This document shows positions 50,604-59,596 of a DNA stretch of 64,000 nt, one piece after another (within the stretch, counting starts at the first letter, position 1; each line of letters opens with the position of its first letter). The notes under the pieces are model-generated. The model was not told the origin of the DNA. It did not search any database and saw only the letters and a list, made by a program, of their open reading frames with translations. The translations under genes and the position numbers were made by a program. Source of the DNA: Melastoma dodecandrum (Eukaryota; Streptophyta; Magnoliopsida; Myrtales; Melastomataceae); NCBI GenBank assembly GCA_029817715.1, contig JARUPY010000090.1:496001-560000 (forward strand), given 5' to 3'.

Positions 50604-52103
50604 CTACAGTGCCTTGAAGAAATCGTCGTCCGGCTTCAGAGGCTTGACGTCGGACCGGTTCCACCAGCCGCCGCCGAGCGCTTGGAACAGAGCCGCCATG
50701 TCGGCGTACTGGGCCGCCTTGGTCTGCGCGGCGGCGACGAGCGCGTTCAGGTAGGTCTGCTGCGAGAACAGCACCTGCAGGTTGTTCGCGGCGCCCGCCA
50801 CGCGCTCCTTCTGCAGCAGATCGAAGCTCTTCGCGGTCGCCTGCTCGGCGGCCGTCGCCGCCGCGGCCGCCTTCGTGTCGAAGGAGATCGCGCGCAGCGC
50901 GTCGGCGACGTTCTGGAAGGCGGCGATCACCACCGCCTTGTATTGTGCCTGCGCTTGGACCAGCGCGTCCTCGGCGGCACGCTGCCGGTGGTAGAGCGTG
51001 CCGGCGTCGAAGAGCGGCTGCGAGACGGTGCCGGCGACGCTGTAGAAGTTGGCCGAGGAGGTCGCCAGTCGCGTCAGCGAGATCGTGCTCGATCCGACGT
51101 CGCCGGTGATCTTAAACTGCGGCAGGCGGTTCGCGACGGCGACCCCGACGTCGGCGCTGGCCTGGTGGACGAGAGCGTCGGCCGCTCTCACGTCCGGGCG
51201 TTGCTCGACGAGCTCGGACGGCAGGCTGAGCGGCAGATGCTGGGGCAGCCGCAGCGACGCCAGCGTGAAGGTCTGGCGAACGGCCTCGCTCGGCAGGCGG
51301 CCGGCCAAGGCCGCGAGCAGGTTGCGCTGGACGGCGATCTGCCGCTCGATCGGCACCACGGTCAGACGCGTGACGGCGATCGCGGCCTCCTGCTGCACGA
51401 CATCCGCGGCCGCGACCTGGCCCAGCGCCACTTCCTTCTTGAGAAGCTCGCTGACTTTCTCCTGCGCCTGGATCACCCTCTGCGTGGCCGCCAGCTGCTC
51501 GCGCAGCGACGCCTCCTGGATCGCGGCACTGACGACGTTGGTGCTCAAGGTGAGGTAGGCGGCCTCGAGCTGGAAGCGCTCGTTCTCGGCACGCGCCGCG
51601 ACGGACTCGATCTGCCGCCGCGCGCCGCCGAACACGTCGGGCGCATAGGCGACCGAGAGACGCGGCGTGAACAGCGCGTAGGTGAACCGCCGCTGGTTCT
51701 GCAACGGGCTCTGCAGGCCGCCGCCCGGCGCCTTCTGGTAGGAGGTCGCATCGTCGGCGGTGACGCTCGGAAACAGCGTCCCCTCCTGCGCCAGGACGTT
51801 CTCCCGCGCGGCGTCGAGGCTGGCCTGCGCCGCCTCGAGATTGGGGTTGTGCGCGAGCGCCTCGTCGACGAGCGTGTCGAGATCCTTCGAGCCGAACGCC
51901 GTCCACCAGCGACCGCCGACGTCGTCCCCGACAGCGAAACGCGGGTCGTGCAGGGGCTCGGCGGTGTACCCGGTGACCGCGGGCGCCGGCGGCGGCACGT
52001 AGTCGGGTCCGACCATGCAGCCGGCAAGCGGCGCGCAGATGCCCACGGCAAGAGCCCGGGCGGCCCATCCGGTCATGCGCGAGAGCCGGACGCCGCGGTT
52101 CAT
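50604..52103 (-). CDS. TolC-family outer-membrane efflux lipoprotein (NodT type)
   Basis: A 499-residue channel protein of the NodT/CusC branch. The signal peptide ends in a lipobox (APLAGC), then the family segment MVGPDYVPPPAP. Two OEP repeats follow, with coiled-coil helices, including LDAARENVLAQEGTLFPSVT and RPDVRAADALVHQASADVGV. Its ATG overlaps the stop of the pump gene (ATGA). It supplies the outer-membrane exit for the CzcA-type pump. Confidence 0.92.
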   Translation of the reverse strand: MNRGVRLSRMTGWAARALAVGICAPLAGCMVGPDYVPPPAPAVTGYTAEPLHDPRFAVGDDVGGRWWTAFGSKDLDTLVDEALAHNPNLEAAQASLDAARENVLAQEGTLFPSVTADDATSYQKAPGGGLQSPLQNQRRFTYALFTPRLSVAYAPDVFGGARRQIESVAARAENERFQLEAAYLTLSTNVVSAAIQEASLREQLAATQRVIQAQEKVSELLKKEVALGQVAAADVVQQEAAIAVTRLTVVPIERQIAVQRNLLAALAGRLPSEAVRQTFTLASLRLPQHLPLSLPSELVEQRPDVRAADALVHQASADVGVAVANRLPQFKITGDVGSSTISLTRLATSSANFYSVAGTVSQPLFDAGTLYHRQRAAEDALVQAQAQYKAVVIAAFQNVADALRAISFDTKAAAAATAAEQATAKSFDLLQKERVAGAANNLQVLFSQQTYLNALVAAAQTKAAQYADMAALFQALGGGWWNRSDVKPLKPDDDFFKAL

Positions 52104-55100
52104 GGCTGGTGCCTCATCGACAATTGGCCCGCATGCGCCGCGACGCGCCGCGCCCGACGACGGACGCGAAGCATGTGCGGCGGGCTGCGCAGCCGGAGGT
52201 CGGCGACCGTCGGATAGACGGCGGGCAGCACGACGAGCGTCAACAGCGTCGCGGTCATCAGGCCGCCGATGACGACGGTGGCGAGGGGCCGCTGCACCTC
52301 GGCGCCGGCGCTCGTCGACACGGCCATCGGCAGGAAGCCGAGCGTCGCGACGAGGGCGGTGGTCAGCACCGGGCGCAGGCGCATCTCGGCGGCTTCCTCC
52401 GCCGCCTCGCGCGCGTCCTTCCCTTCGGCACGCAGGTCGACGATGTAGCTCATCAGCACGACGCCGTTGAGGATGGCGATGCCGAACGTCGCGATGAAGC
52501 CGATCGCGGCGGAGATCGAGAACGGCATGCCGCGCAACGTCAGCGCGACGATGCCGCCCGTCGCCGCCATCGGCACGTTGAGGAAGATGAGGAGCGCGAG
52601 CCGCAGGTCGCCGAACATCGCCAGGAGCAGAACGAGGATCACGGCAAGCGCCATCGGCACGACGATCGACAGGCGCGCCGTCGCTTCCTCGAAATTCTTG
52701 AACTGGCCGCTCCACTCCAGCGAGTAGCGCGGCGGCAACTGGACCTCGCTGCGGACCTTCGCCTGCGCTTCCTCGACGAAGCTCTGCGCGTCGCGCCCGC
52801 GCACGTCGGCCTGGATCGAGATGCGCCGCTGCAGCCGGTCGCGGCTGATCTGCGCCGGTCCGGACGCGACGTCGACCGACGCGACGAGCGATAGCGGCAC
52901 CATGCGACCGCCGCTGCGACCGACCGGCAGGTTGCGGACCTGCTCGATGTCGGTGCGATCCCCCTGCGCCAGCCGCACCACGATCTCGGTGATCGAATTA
53001 TCGTGGCCGTAGACGACGCCGGAGGTCCGGCCGCCGATGCTCTCGACGACGTCGAGCACGTCGGTCGCGTTGACGCCGTAGCGGGCGGCGGCGCCGCGAT
53101 CGATGCTGATCGTCATCGCCGGCATGCCGGCCTGCGCCTCGGGCTTGACGTCGGCGGCGCCCTTGACGCTGCTGACGACGCGGCTGATCTCCTGCGCTTT
53201 CTTTTCGAGCACCTTGAGGTCGTCGCCGTACAGGCTGATCGCGACGTCGCCGCGCGTCCCCTGCAGGAGATCCTCCATCCGCATCTGGATCGGCTGGGAA
53301 AAGGTGAACGCGACGCCGGGCACGTCGGCGTCGAGCCGCTTCTCGAAGGCGGCGACGAGGCCGTTCTGCGTGGCGGCGGTCTTCCACGTCGAGGGATCGG
53401 TCAGCGAGACGAAGCTGTCGGTCGACTCGACCCCCATCGGGTCCGTCGGGATCTCGGCGCTCCCGGTCAGCGAGACGACGTGCGTCACCTCCGGGAAGCT
53501 CTTCAGCACCTTCTCGATCTGGCCGACCTTGCGGAGCGAAGCCTGCAGGTCGATGCCTGGCAGCTTCTCCGACGTCACGACGATCGAGCCCTCGGCCAGC
53601 TGCGGCAGGAACTCGCCGCCGAGCTGCGTTGCCAGGAAGCAGCTGCCCGCGAAGAGCACGATGCCGACGATCACCGTGAGACCTGCATGCCGCGAGGCGA
53701 GTCGCAGCAGCGGCGTGTAGGCGCGACGGACGAAGCCGACGACACGGGTCTCGCCGCCGGAGACGCGCTTGCCCGAGAGGAACGCCGCGGCGAGAGCCGG
53801 CATCACCGTCATCGTCACGACGAGCGAGCTCGTCAGCGCCAGGATGACGGTCAGCGCCATCGGGCGGAACATCTTGCCGGCCACGCCGCTCAGCGCGAGG
53901 ATCGGAAAATACACGATGACGATGATGGCGATCGCAAACGCGATCGGCCGGGCGACCTCGGCCGCCGCTGTTGCGACGATCTCGTCGGCGGGCCGCGACG
54001 GCTCGGCATGCCGCGCGCGAAGGACGTTCTCGATCATCACGACGGCACCGTCGACGATGAGGCCGAAATCGATGGCGCCCAGGCTCATCAGGTTGCCGGA
54101 GAGGCCGATCGCGCGCATGCCCGCAAACGCCATCAGCATCGACAGGGGGATCGCCGCGGCGACGAGCAGGCCGGCGCGCAGGTTGCCGAGGAGGAAGAGC
54201 AGCACGACGACGACGAGCGCGGCGCCCTCCACCAGGTTGTGGGCGACGGTGTGGATCGTTCGGCCGACGAGCTTGCTGCGATCGTAATAGGGCTTGATCG
54301 TCACGCCGGGCGGCAGCTCGCCCTGGACCTTGGCGAGCGTCGCCTTCGCCGCCGCGACGACCCTGTCGGCGTTCTCGCCGTATTGCATCAGGGTCACGCC
54401 GACGACGGTCTCGCCCTTGCCGTCGTGCGTGACGGCTCCGAGCCGGACCTTCGGCGCTTCGACGATCCTGCCGAGGTCCTTCATCGTGACGGGAACGCCG
54501 CCCTGCGCCGTGGTGACGACGATGTTGGCGAGATCGTCGAGGCCGCCGACGAGGCCGAGGCCGCGGATGACCTCCTCCTGGTCGTTGTGGTCGATGTAGG
54601 CGCCCCCCTTGGCGGCATTGTTCGCCGCGAGCGCCGAGTAGACCTGGTTGAGCGAGATGCCGAAGCGACGCATGGCGTCGGCATCGACGGCGATCTCGTA
54701 CGTCGGCATCTCGCCGCCGTAGATGTTCACGTCGGCGACGCCGGGCGTCAGCTTGAGCTGCGGCGCGATCGTCCATTGCAGCAGGCGCCTCAGCGTCATC
54801 GGCGAGTAGCCCGGCCCGCGCAGCTCGAACTGGTAGACCTCGCCGAGGCCCGTCGCCATCGGCCCCATGCGCGGGTCGCCGACGCCGGACGGCATCGTCG
54901 TCTTCGCTTCGGCCAGGCGCTGGAACACCTCGGCGCGCGCATCGACGATCGACATCGAATTATCGAACGTCACGTACACCGCCGACACGCCGAAGCGTGA
55001 CGTCGAGCGCACTTCCTTCAGGTTCCGCGCGCCGGCCATCGCATTCTCGACCGGGAAGCTGACGAGCCGCTCGACTTCGAGCGGCCCGAGACCCGGCGAT

Positions 55101-55252
55101 TGCGTCAGGATCATCACCTGCTTGGGCGAAATGTCGGGAACGGCGTCGATCGAGAGGCCCGTCAAGTCGTAGACGCCGGCGGCGGCGGCGATCATCGCGA
55201 TCGCGAGGATCAGCCAACGGCGGCGGGCGAGCAGGTCGAACCAGCTTCTCAT
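52100..55252 (-). CDS. CzcA-type heavy-metal RND efflux pump
   Basis: A 1050-residue proton-driven inner-membrane pump of full length and without interruptions. ATG 55252 gives the conserved beginning (LARRRWLILAIAMIAAAAGV). The helix-4 motif GAIDFGLIVDGAVVMIENVL has the Asp spacing of the CzcA/CnrA branch that exports divalent ions (Co, Zn, Cd, Ni), unlike the Cu/Ag motif of the first pump in the window. Further marks are IDAVPDISPKQVMILTQSPG and the second-half FGIAILNGVVLMSYI. It begins 8 bases after the adaptor gene and overlaps the channel gene by 4. The exact metal cannot be read from the sequence. Confidence 0.93.
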   Translation of the reverse strand: MRSWFDLLARRRWLILAIAMIAAAAGVYDLTGLSIDAVPDISPKQVMILTQSPGLGPLEVERLVSFPVENAMAGARNLKEVRSTSRFGVSAVYVTFDNSMSIVDARAEVFQRLAEAKTTMPSGVGDPRMGPMATGLGEVYQFELRGPGYSPMTLRRLLQWTIAPQLKLTPGVADVNIYGGEMPTYEIAVDADAMRRFGISLNQVYSALAANNAAKGGAYIDHNDQEEVIRGLGLVGGLDDLANIVVTTAQGGVPVTMKDLGRIVEAPKVRLGAVTHDGKGETVVGVTLMQYGENADRVVAAAKATLAKVQGELPPGVTIKPYYDRSKLVGRTIHTVAHNLVEGAALVVVVLLFLLGNLRAGLLVAAAIPLSMLMAFAGMRAIGLSGNLMSLGAIDFGLIVDGAVVMIENVLRARHAEPSRPADEIVATAAAEVARPIAFAIAIIVIVYFPILALSGVAGKMFRPMALTVILALTSSLVVTMTVMPALAAAFLSGKRVSGGETRVVGFVRRAYTPLLRLASRHAGLTVIVGIVLFAGSCFLATQLGGEFLPQLAEGSIVVTSEKLPGIDLQASLRKVGQIEKVLKSFPEVTHVVSLTGSAEIPTDPMGVESTDSFVSLTDPSTWKTAATQNGLVAAFEKRLDADVPGVAFTFSQPIQMRMEDLLQGTRGDVAISLYGDDLKVLEKKAQEISRVVSSVKGAADVKPEAQAGMPAMTISIDRGAAARYGVNATDVLDVVESIGGRTSGVVYGHDNSITEIVVRLAQGDRTDIEQVRNLPVGRSGGRMVPLSLVASVDVASGPAQISRDRLQRRISIQADVRGRDAQSFVEEAQAKVRSEVQLPPRYSLEWSGQFKNFEEATARLSIVVPMALAVILVLLLAMFGDLRLALLIFLNVPMAATGGIVALTLRGMPFSISAAIGFIATFGIAILNGVVLMSYIVDLRAEGKDAREAAEEAAEMRLRPVLTTALVATLGFLPMAVSTSAGAEVQRPLATVVIGGLMTATLLTLVVLPAVYPTVADLRLRSPPHMLRVRRRARRVAAHAGQLSMRHQP

Positions 55253-55260
55253 CGGGCTCC

Positions 55261-56487
55261 TCAGTCCGTCGAGCCGAGGAGGCTGCGAAGCAGCATCGCC
55301 TTGAGCCCGAAGCTGCCGTCGGCGACGACGGTCTCGCCGTCGGCCACGCCCTGCTTCACCTCGACCCAATCCTTCTGCTGCAGTCCGAGCGTCAGCGCTC
55401 GTTTCTGGAACGTGTCCTCCGACGTCCGCACGAAGGCGATCGGTCCCTGCTCGGTGATCTGCACCGCCGCCGCTGGGATCGTGACGCCCCGGCGGCCGAG
55501 GTCGGCCTCGATATCGACCGACACGAACATGTTCGCCTTCAGCGCGTCGCGCGGGTTGGCGACCTCGAGACGCGCCGCGACGGCGTTGGTGAGCGGATCG
55601 AGCGCGGCGTTGATCGAAATGACGCGCGCGTCGAAACGCGCGTCGCGGCCGATCGGGGCGTTGATCACCGCCTTGTCCCCGGCTCTCACGCCGTCGATGT
55701 CGAAGCCGAACAGGCTGGCCAGCACCAGCATCTTCGACGGGTCGGCGATGGTGAAGGCATCCTGCGTCGTGTCGACCACTTCGCCCAACGTGATGGCCTC
55801 GCTGACGACGACGCCTTTGATCGGCGTGACGATCTCGCTCGTCCCGGCGGGCGAGCGGCGCGCCGGCGCGAGCCTGTCGTATTGCGCCGCGTAGAGGTCG
55901 ACCTGCGCTTGCGCGGACTCGACGGCCGCCTCGGCTTTCGCCGCCTCGACCTGGCGGCGCTCGAGTTCGGCCTTGGCGACGCCGCCGATCTTGAGCAGCG
56001 CCGCCGCCCGCGTGACGGCGATCGCGGCCGCATCACGCGCCGCCTTGGCCTCGCCCAGGCTTGCGCGGGCCGATTGGAGCCCGTTGTACGCGTCGAGCAC
56101 GCCGCCGGCGTCGAGGGTCGCCAGGACGGCGCCTGCCGCGACATCGTCGCCCGGCTGCACGGCGAGGCTCAGGACACGCCCCTTCGTCCGCGGCTTGATA
56201 TGCGCCACCTTGCGGTCGTCGAAGGCGACCGTGCCCGGCACGGCGATCGACTTGACGATCTCCCTCGTCGCCGCTCGACCTTCCCGCAGCCCGAGCTGGG
56301 CGCGAGCGTGGGCATCGACGTGGAGCACGTCCGGATCCGTCGCAGGCTTTTCCGATCCGGATTTTTTTTCGGTCTGCGCGGCCGCATGGCCCGGGGCCGT
56401 CGCGACGGAGGTCCACAGAGCCCAGCCGCCCAGCGCCAAACCGACCGCCAACGCGCTAGCTACGAGGGCCGTCTTGGACTTTGGCAC
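55261..56487 (-). CDS. CzcB/CusB-type periplasmic adaptor protein
   Basis: A 408-residue membrane fusion protein with an N-terminal anchor (VASALAVGLALGGWALWTSV). It lacks the metal-binding N-terminal module of the other adaptor in the window. The lipoyl-like and hairpin domains are clear: GTVAFDDRKVAHIKPRTKGR, PGDDVAAGAVLATLDAGGVL, then a long Ala-rich hairpin (about 135-215) and the beta-barrel (EIVTPIKGVVVSEAITLGEV). It is the first gene of a seven-gene operon that includes pump, channel, two small proteins and a two-component system. Confidence 0.92.
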   Translation of the reverse strand: MPKSKTALVASALAVGLALGGWALWTSVATAPGHAAAQTEKKSGSEKPATDPDVLHVDAHARAQLGLREGRAATREIVKSIAVPGTVAFDDRKVAHIKPRTKGRVLSLAVQPGDDVAAGAVLATLDAGGVLDAYNGLQSARASLGEAKAARDAAAIAVTRAAALLKIGGVAKAELERRQVEAAKAEAAVESAQAQVDLYAAQYDRLAPARRSPAGTSEIVTPIKGVVVSEAITLGEVVDTTQDAFTIADPSKMLVLASLFGFDIDGVRAGDKAVINAPIGRDARFDARVISINAALDPLTNAVAARLEVANPRDALKANMFVSVDIEADLGRRGVTIPAAAVQITEQGPIAFVRTSEDTFQKRALTLGLQQKDWVEVKQGVADGETVVADGSFGLKAMLLRSLLGSTD

Positions 56488-56615
56488 ACGCTGGACCTGT
56501 CGCAGCCTACTGTCGAGATCTGCCCGCCGGGTTGTCCGTCGAGCGCCGAATTCCTAGAAGTTAAGGGCGGAGACGACAATATGAATCGAAGTTCATAAAG
56601 TGACGCCCGCTTCAA

Positions 56616-56858
56616 CTACTGCCGCTCGATCAGTCTTGGGCGACCGCCGCGAGCGCGCGTGTGCCCGACCACAGGCTGCCCCGGCGCGTTGGGCCGGTAC
56701 TGCCCCGAGCCGTGCGGCCGCATCTCGGGCTCGTAGAACGAAGGCTTGCCCGGGGTCTCGGGCTTGATCTGCGCGATTGTCGCAGTCGGGAGCACAACGG
56801 CCGCCGACAAGGCGCACGCCGCGAGGCGGAAGTTCAGATGATGCTTTGCTTGGGACAT
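56616..56858 (-). CDS. Small secreted basic protein
   Basis: An 80-residue protein from ATG 56858. A signal peptide (LAACALSAAVVLPTATIAQ) precedes a short Pro/Arg-rich mature part (GSGQYRPNAPGQPVVGHTRA) with no folded-domain likeness. It lies upstream of the adaptor gene by 128 bases and could be in the same transcript. An inverted repeat TTGAA-N7-TTCAA stands at 56876-56892 in its AT-rich leader. The function is unknown. Confidence 0.5.
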   Translation of the reverse strand: MSQAKHHLNFRLAACALSAAVVLPTATIAQIKPETPGKPSFYEPEMRPHGSGQYRPNAPGQPVVGHTRARGGRPRLIERQ

Positions 56859-56875
56859 GGTCTCAGAAATAGTTT

Positions 56876-56892
56876 TTGAATTTATATTTCAA
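56876..56892. promoter_or_regulatory. Inverted repeat upstream of the small secreted protein
   Basis: TTGAA and TTCAA are separated by seven A/T-rich bases, within an AT-rich stretch 18 bases upstream of ATG 56858. Its place and composition fit a promoter or operator controlling the small gene and possibly the metal-efflux operon behind it. Confidence 0.3.
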
Positions 56893-57073
56893 GATGTAGA
56901 GTATAAAGAGCGCGTCAGATCATGAAGTCGATTTAACTTTGTCACGTGCTTAGCTACTGCACGCGACACTGCTTGCGTTCCGGTGTGACAATTCATCGCT
57001 GGAGTGGACGCCGTTGTGGATGCTGGCCCCTATTGCGGCGGGCTGCGACCTGACACGGTCCGGCGCCTGCACG

Positions 57074-57652
57074 TCAGCCGAGCTCTTCCCGCCCGCCGTT
57101 CGATCCCGACATCCGAAGCAGGAGACCGTCGCGCCAGACGTAGTGGTGAACGAGGGCCGCGGACGCATGGACCGCGGCGACGATCATCACCGCGTTGGCC
57201 GCGAGCTCGTGCCATTGCGTGACCGGCTTCTTCCAATCCTTGTCGCCCAGCTGCGGAAGCGTGAAGAGCCCGTACATGTCGTAGCCGCGGACGAACGCAT
57301 TCACGATGCCGAGCGAAAGCGTGCAGAGGAGCAATGCATAGAGGAGGTAGTGCGTGGACTTGGCGACAAGGTGCAGCATGCCGCTGTCTGCCGCTGGCAG
57401 CCTCCGCCCCGACGTCGCCCGCCAGACGAGGCGAAACGCAATGATCGCGGCCAGAGCAAAGCCGAACGCGACATGGCTCGACCAGACGAAGCTCTGGACC
57501 AGCGAATGCTCCGGCAAATAGTCGGCGGTCTGTCCCACAACCCAGAAGGCCGCCACCAAAGCCGCCGTCAGCCAATGCAAGGTGACGGTGACTGGATCGT
57601 AGCTCCGCACAAGCTGCTCCGACGCTGAAGTTTGTTGGCTCCGATGAGCCAA
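57074..57652 (-). CDS. Cytochrome b561-family membrane protein
   Basis: A 192-residue protein with four hydrophobic helices. Haem-ligand histidines are in VTLHWLTAALVAAFW (helix 1), SFVWSSHVAFGFALA (helix 2), HLVAKSTHYLLYALLL (helix 3) and WHELAANAVMIVAAVHASAA (helix 4), the pattern of the bacterial cytochrome b561 / CybB family. It would carry electrons between quinol and a periplasmic partner. It lies alone, upstream of the small secreted protein. The nearby Tat-exported reductase could be a partner, but that is inference. Confidence 0.85.
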   Translation of the reverse strand: MAHRSQQTSASEQLVRSYDPVTVTLHWLTAALVAAFWVVGQTADYLPEHSLVQSFVWSSHVAFGFALAAIIAFRLVWRATSGRRLPAADSGMLHLVAKSTHYLLYALLLCTLSLGIVNAFVRGYDMYGLFTLPQLGDKDWKKPVTQWHELAANAVMIVAAVHASAALVHHYVWRDGLLLRMSGSNGGREELG

Positions 57653-57701
57653 CGATCCGCGTCGCTACCAGTAGAAAAGCGGCGAAACAAATGAAGCTTG
57701 A

Positions 57702-57714
57702 CTCATATCATGAG
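57702..57714. promoter_or_regulatory. CTCAT-ATC-ATGAG palindrome upstream of the cytochrome gene
   Basis: A 5-base inverted repeat around ATC, about 50 bases upstream of ATG 57652 in an AT-richer gap. It is a candidate operator for the cytochrome b561 gene; a single copy is seen. Confidence 0.3.
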
Positions 57715-57762
57715 ATAGACTTCATCGTTCCACCGCTCGGAGCATTCTGGTCCGCCAAGCCC

Positions 57763-58869
57763 CTACTTCATCGTCGGCGCCAGCTTCTGCACGCTCTCGC
57801 TCTCGTCGCCGAGCCACTTGGCGTTCTTGGCCGTGCCGTCGAAGGTCGCGCTGGTCTTGAACAGCTCGTACTTGCCTTCGAGCGCGTAGGGCCGGCTGCG
57901 GTCGAGCAGCTCCGCGACCTGCGGCTTGTCCATCGGCTTGAACGTCTTCACCGCCTCGAAGGCCTGATCGAGATCGCGCTGGCTCTCGCAGCCGGTGATC
58001 ACCACCGACGTCGGCAGGTTGAGCGAATAGTGCAGGAACTCGATCGGCTTGATCGGCACGTCGCTCTTCAAAAGAACGCCGTCGCCGAAGCTCTTCATGC
58101 CGAGCACCGCGATGCCATGCTCGACGAGGTAGGGCAGCACGAGATGCGAAAACGAGCGGAAGTGCGCGTCCATCACGTTCAGCGGCATCTGCACCGAGTC
58201 GAACAGGAAGTCGTGCTCGCGCGCGACCTCGAGCATCTGCAGGTGGATCCGCGGATCCTTGTGGCCGGTGAAGCCGATGTAGCGCAGCTTGCCGGCCTTC
58301 TTGGCTTCGACGAACGCTTCCATGGCGCCGCCCTCGGCGAAGATGCGGTCGGGATCGTCGTAGCGCAGGATCTCGTGATGCTGGACGAGGTCGATGTGAT
58401 CGGTGCGCAGGCGCTGCAGCGAATCGTCGATCTGGCGGGCGGCCTCCTGCTTGGTGCGGCCGTCCATCTTCGACATCAGGAAGACCTTGTTGCGATAGCC
58501 GTCCTGCTGGAGCGCGATGCCCATGCGGCGCTCCGAGCGGCCTTCGTTGTAGTCCCAACAATTGTCCATGAAGGTGATGCCGCGGTCGATCCCCTGGTGG
58601 ATGAGCCGCACCGCCTCGTCGTCGGAGACGGCATTCTTGCCGAGGTGGAAACCGCCCATGCCGATCGCCGAGATCTTCTCGTCTGCGCGACCGAACTTGC
58701 GATACAGCATCTCGCCGCGCCGCTCGCCGGGATCGGCGACGAAGAGCAGGTCGGCGGGGTCCGCCGGGCGCGTCGAGGGAAGAGCGGGATTCACGGCAGC
58801 CTCCGCGCCGCCGACGGTTGCGAGACCGGCGCCGAGCGCGGCGCCCTTGAGGAAGTTCCGGCGTTGCAT
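57763..58869 (-). CDS. Tat-exported aldo/keto reductase
   Basis: A 368-residue protein from ATG 58869. It opens with a twin-arginine signal (QRRNFLKGAALGAGLATV) and continues as an aldo/keto reductase barrel. The catalytic tetrad is recognisable: Asp and Tyr in FMDNCWDYNEG, Lys in LMSKMDGRTK and His in DLVQHHEILR. Most members of the family are cytoplasmic and use NADPH, so export is unusual; the cofactor would have to be bound before export. The gene follows larB by 34 bases and ends the cofactor operon, suggesting a link between this reductase and the nickel-pincer cofactor. Confidence 0.87.
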   Translation of the reverse strand: MQRRNFLKGAALGAGLATVGGAEAAVNPALPSTRPADPADLLFVADPGERRGEMLYRKFGRADEKISAIGMGGFHLGKNAVSDDEAVRLIHQGIDRGITFMDNCWDYNEGRSERRMGIALQQDGYRNKVFLMSKMDGRTKQEAARQIDDSLQRLRTDHIDLVQHHEILRYDDPDRIFAEGGAMEAFVEAKKAGKLRYIGFTGHKDPRIHLQMLEVAREHDFLFDSVQMPLNVMDAHFRSFSHLVLPYLVEHGIAVLGMKSFGDGVLLKSDVPIKPIEFLHYSLNLPTSVVITGCESQRDLDQAFEAVKTFKPMDKPQVAELLDRSRPYALEGKYELFKTSATFDGTAKNAKWLGDESESVQKLAPTMK

Positions 58870-58903
58870 GACAGGCCCTTTCCGGTTCGCAGCATGAGTT
58901 GGG

Positions 58904-59596
58904 TCATCGATCCTCCATCGGTCGCGATGCGATCGCACGCGCGGCGTTCAGCAGCCGCAAGGCCAGGCAGGCGGCGCCGAACCCGTTGTCGATGTTGACG
59001 ACGCCGAGGCCCGGCGCGCAGCTCGCGAGCAGCGCGTCGAGGGCGACGCGGCCACCGGTGGCGACGCCGTAGCCGACCGAGGTCGGGACCGCGACGATGG
59101 CGCCCGCGACCAGCCCGCCCATCACCGTCGGCAGGGCGGCGTCCATGCCGGCGACGGCGATGATGACGGGGAAGTTGCGGAGCTCGTCGAGGCGGTCGGT
59201 CAGCCGCCACAGGCCGGCGACGCCGACGTCGGCGATCATCGTCGAGGCGGCGCCGTAATAGGCGAGCGTGCGGACCGCCTCGCGCGCGACCCCGACGTCT
59301 GAGGTGCCGGCGCAGACGACGGCGACGTCCGCCGTCCCGCGCACCGGGCGCGGCGTGCCGAACACCGCCGTCTGCGAGGTCTCGCAGTAGTCGATCGAGC
59401 CGCGATGGCCCGGCGCCAGCGCGGCGAAGCGGTCGGGCGACAGCCGCGTCAGGAACAGCGAGGCGCCGCGCTCGCGGGCGGCGGCGAGGATGGCGTCGAT
59501 CTGCGCTGGCGACTTGCCGGCGCAATAGATTGCCTCTTCCAGCCCGGTCCGGCGCTCGCGAGCGAAATCGAGGTTGAACTCGTCCGCCGCGCTCAT
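58904..59596 (-). CDS. larB: LarB, nickel-pincer cofactor biosynthesis carboxylase
   Basis: A 230-residue enzyme that carboxylates and hydrolyses nicotinic acid adenine dinucleotide, the first step of nickel-pincer nucleotide synthesis. The C-terminal two thirds resemble PurE: DVAVVCAGTSDVGVAREAVR, GVAGLWRLTDRLDELRNFPV, and VVGGLVAGAI-type loops (GMDAALPTVMGGLVAGAIVA, then PTSVGYGVATGG). The N-terminal part carries EEAIYCAGKSPAQ. Its start overlaps the larE stop by 4 bases. Confidence 0.92.
   Translation of the reverse strand: MSAADEFNLDFARERRTGLEEAIYCAGKSPAQIDAILAAARERGASLFLTRLSPDRFAALAPGHRGSIDYCETSQTAVFGTPRPVRGTADVAVVCAGTSDVGVAREAVRTLAYYGAASTMIADVGVAGLWRLTDRLDELRNFPVIIAVAGMDAALPTVMGGLVAGAIVAVPTSVGYGVATGGRVALDALLASCAPGLGVVNIDNGFGAACLALRLLNAARAIASRPMEDR

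Noticed and set aside
53003..55000. 665-codon plus-strand frame
   Set aside because: Antisense of the CzcA-type pump gene, with Asp/Arg/His-rich low-complexity product and no start signal.
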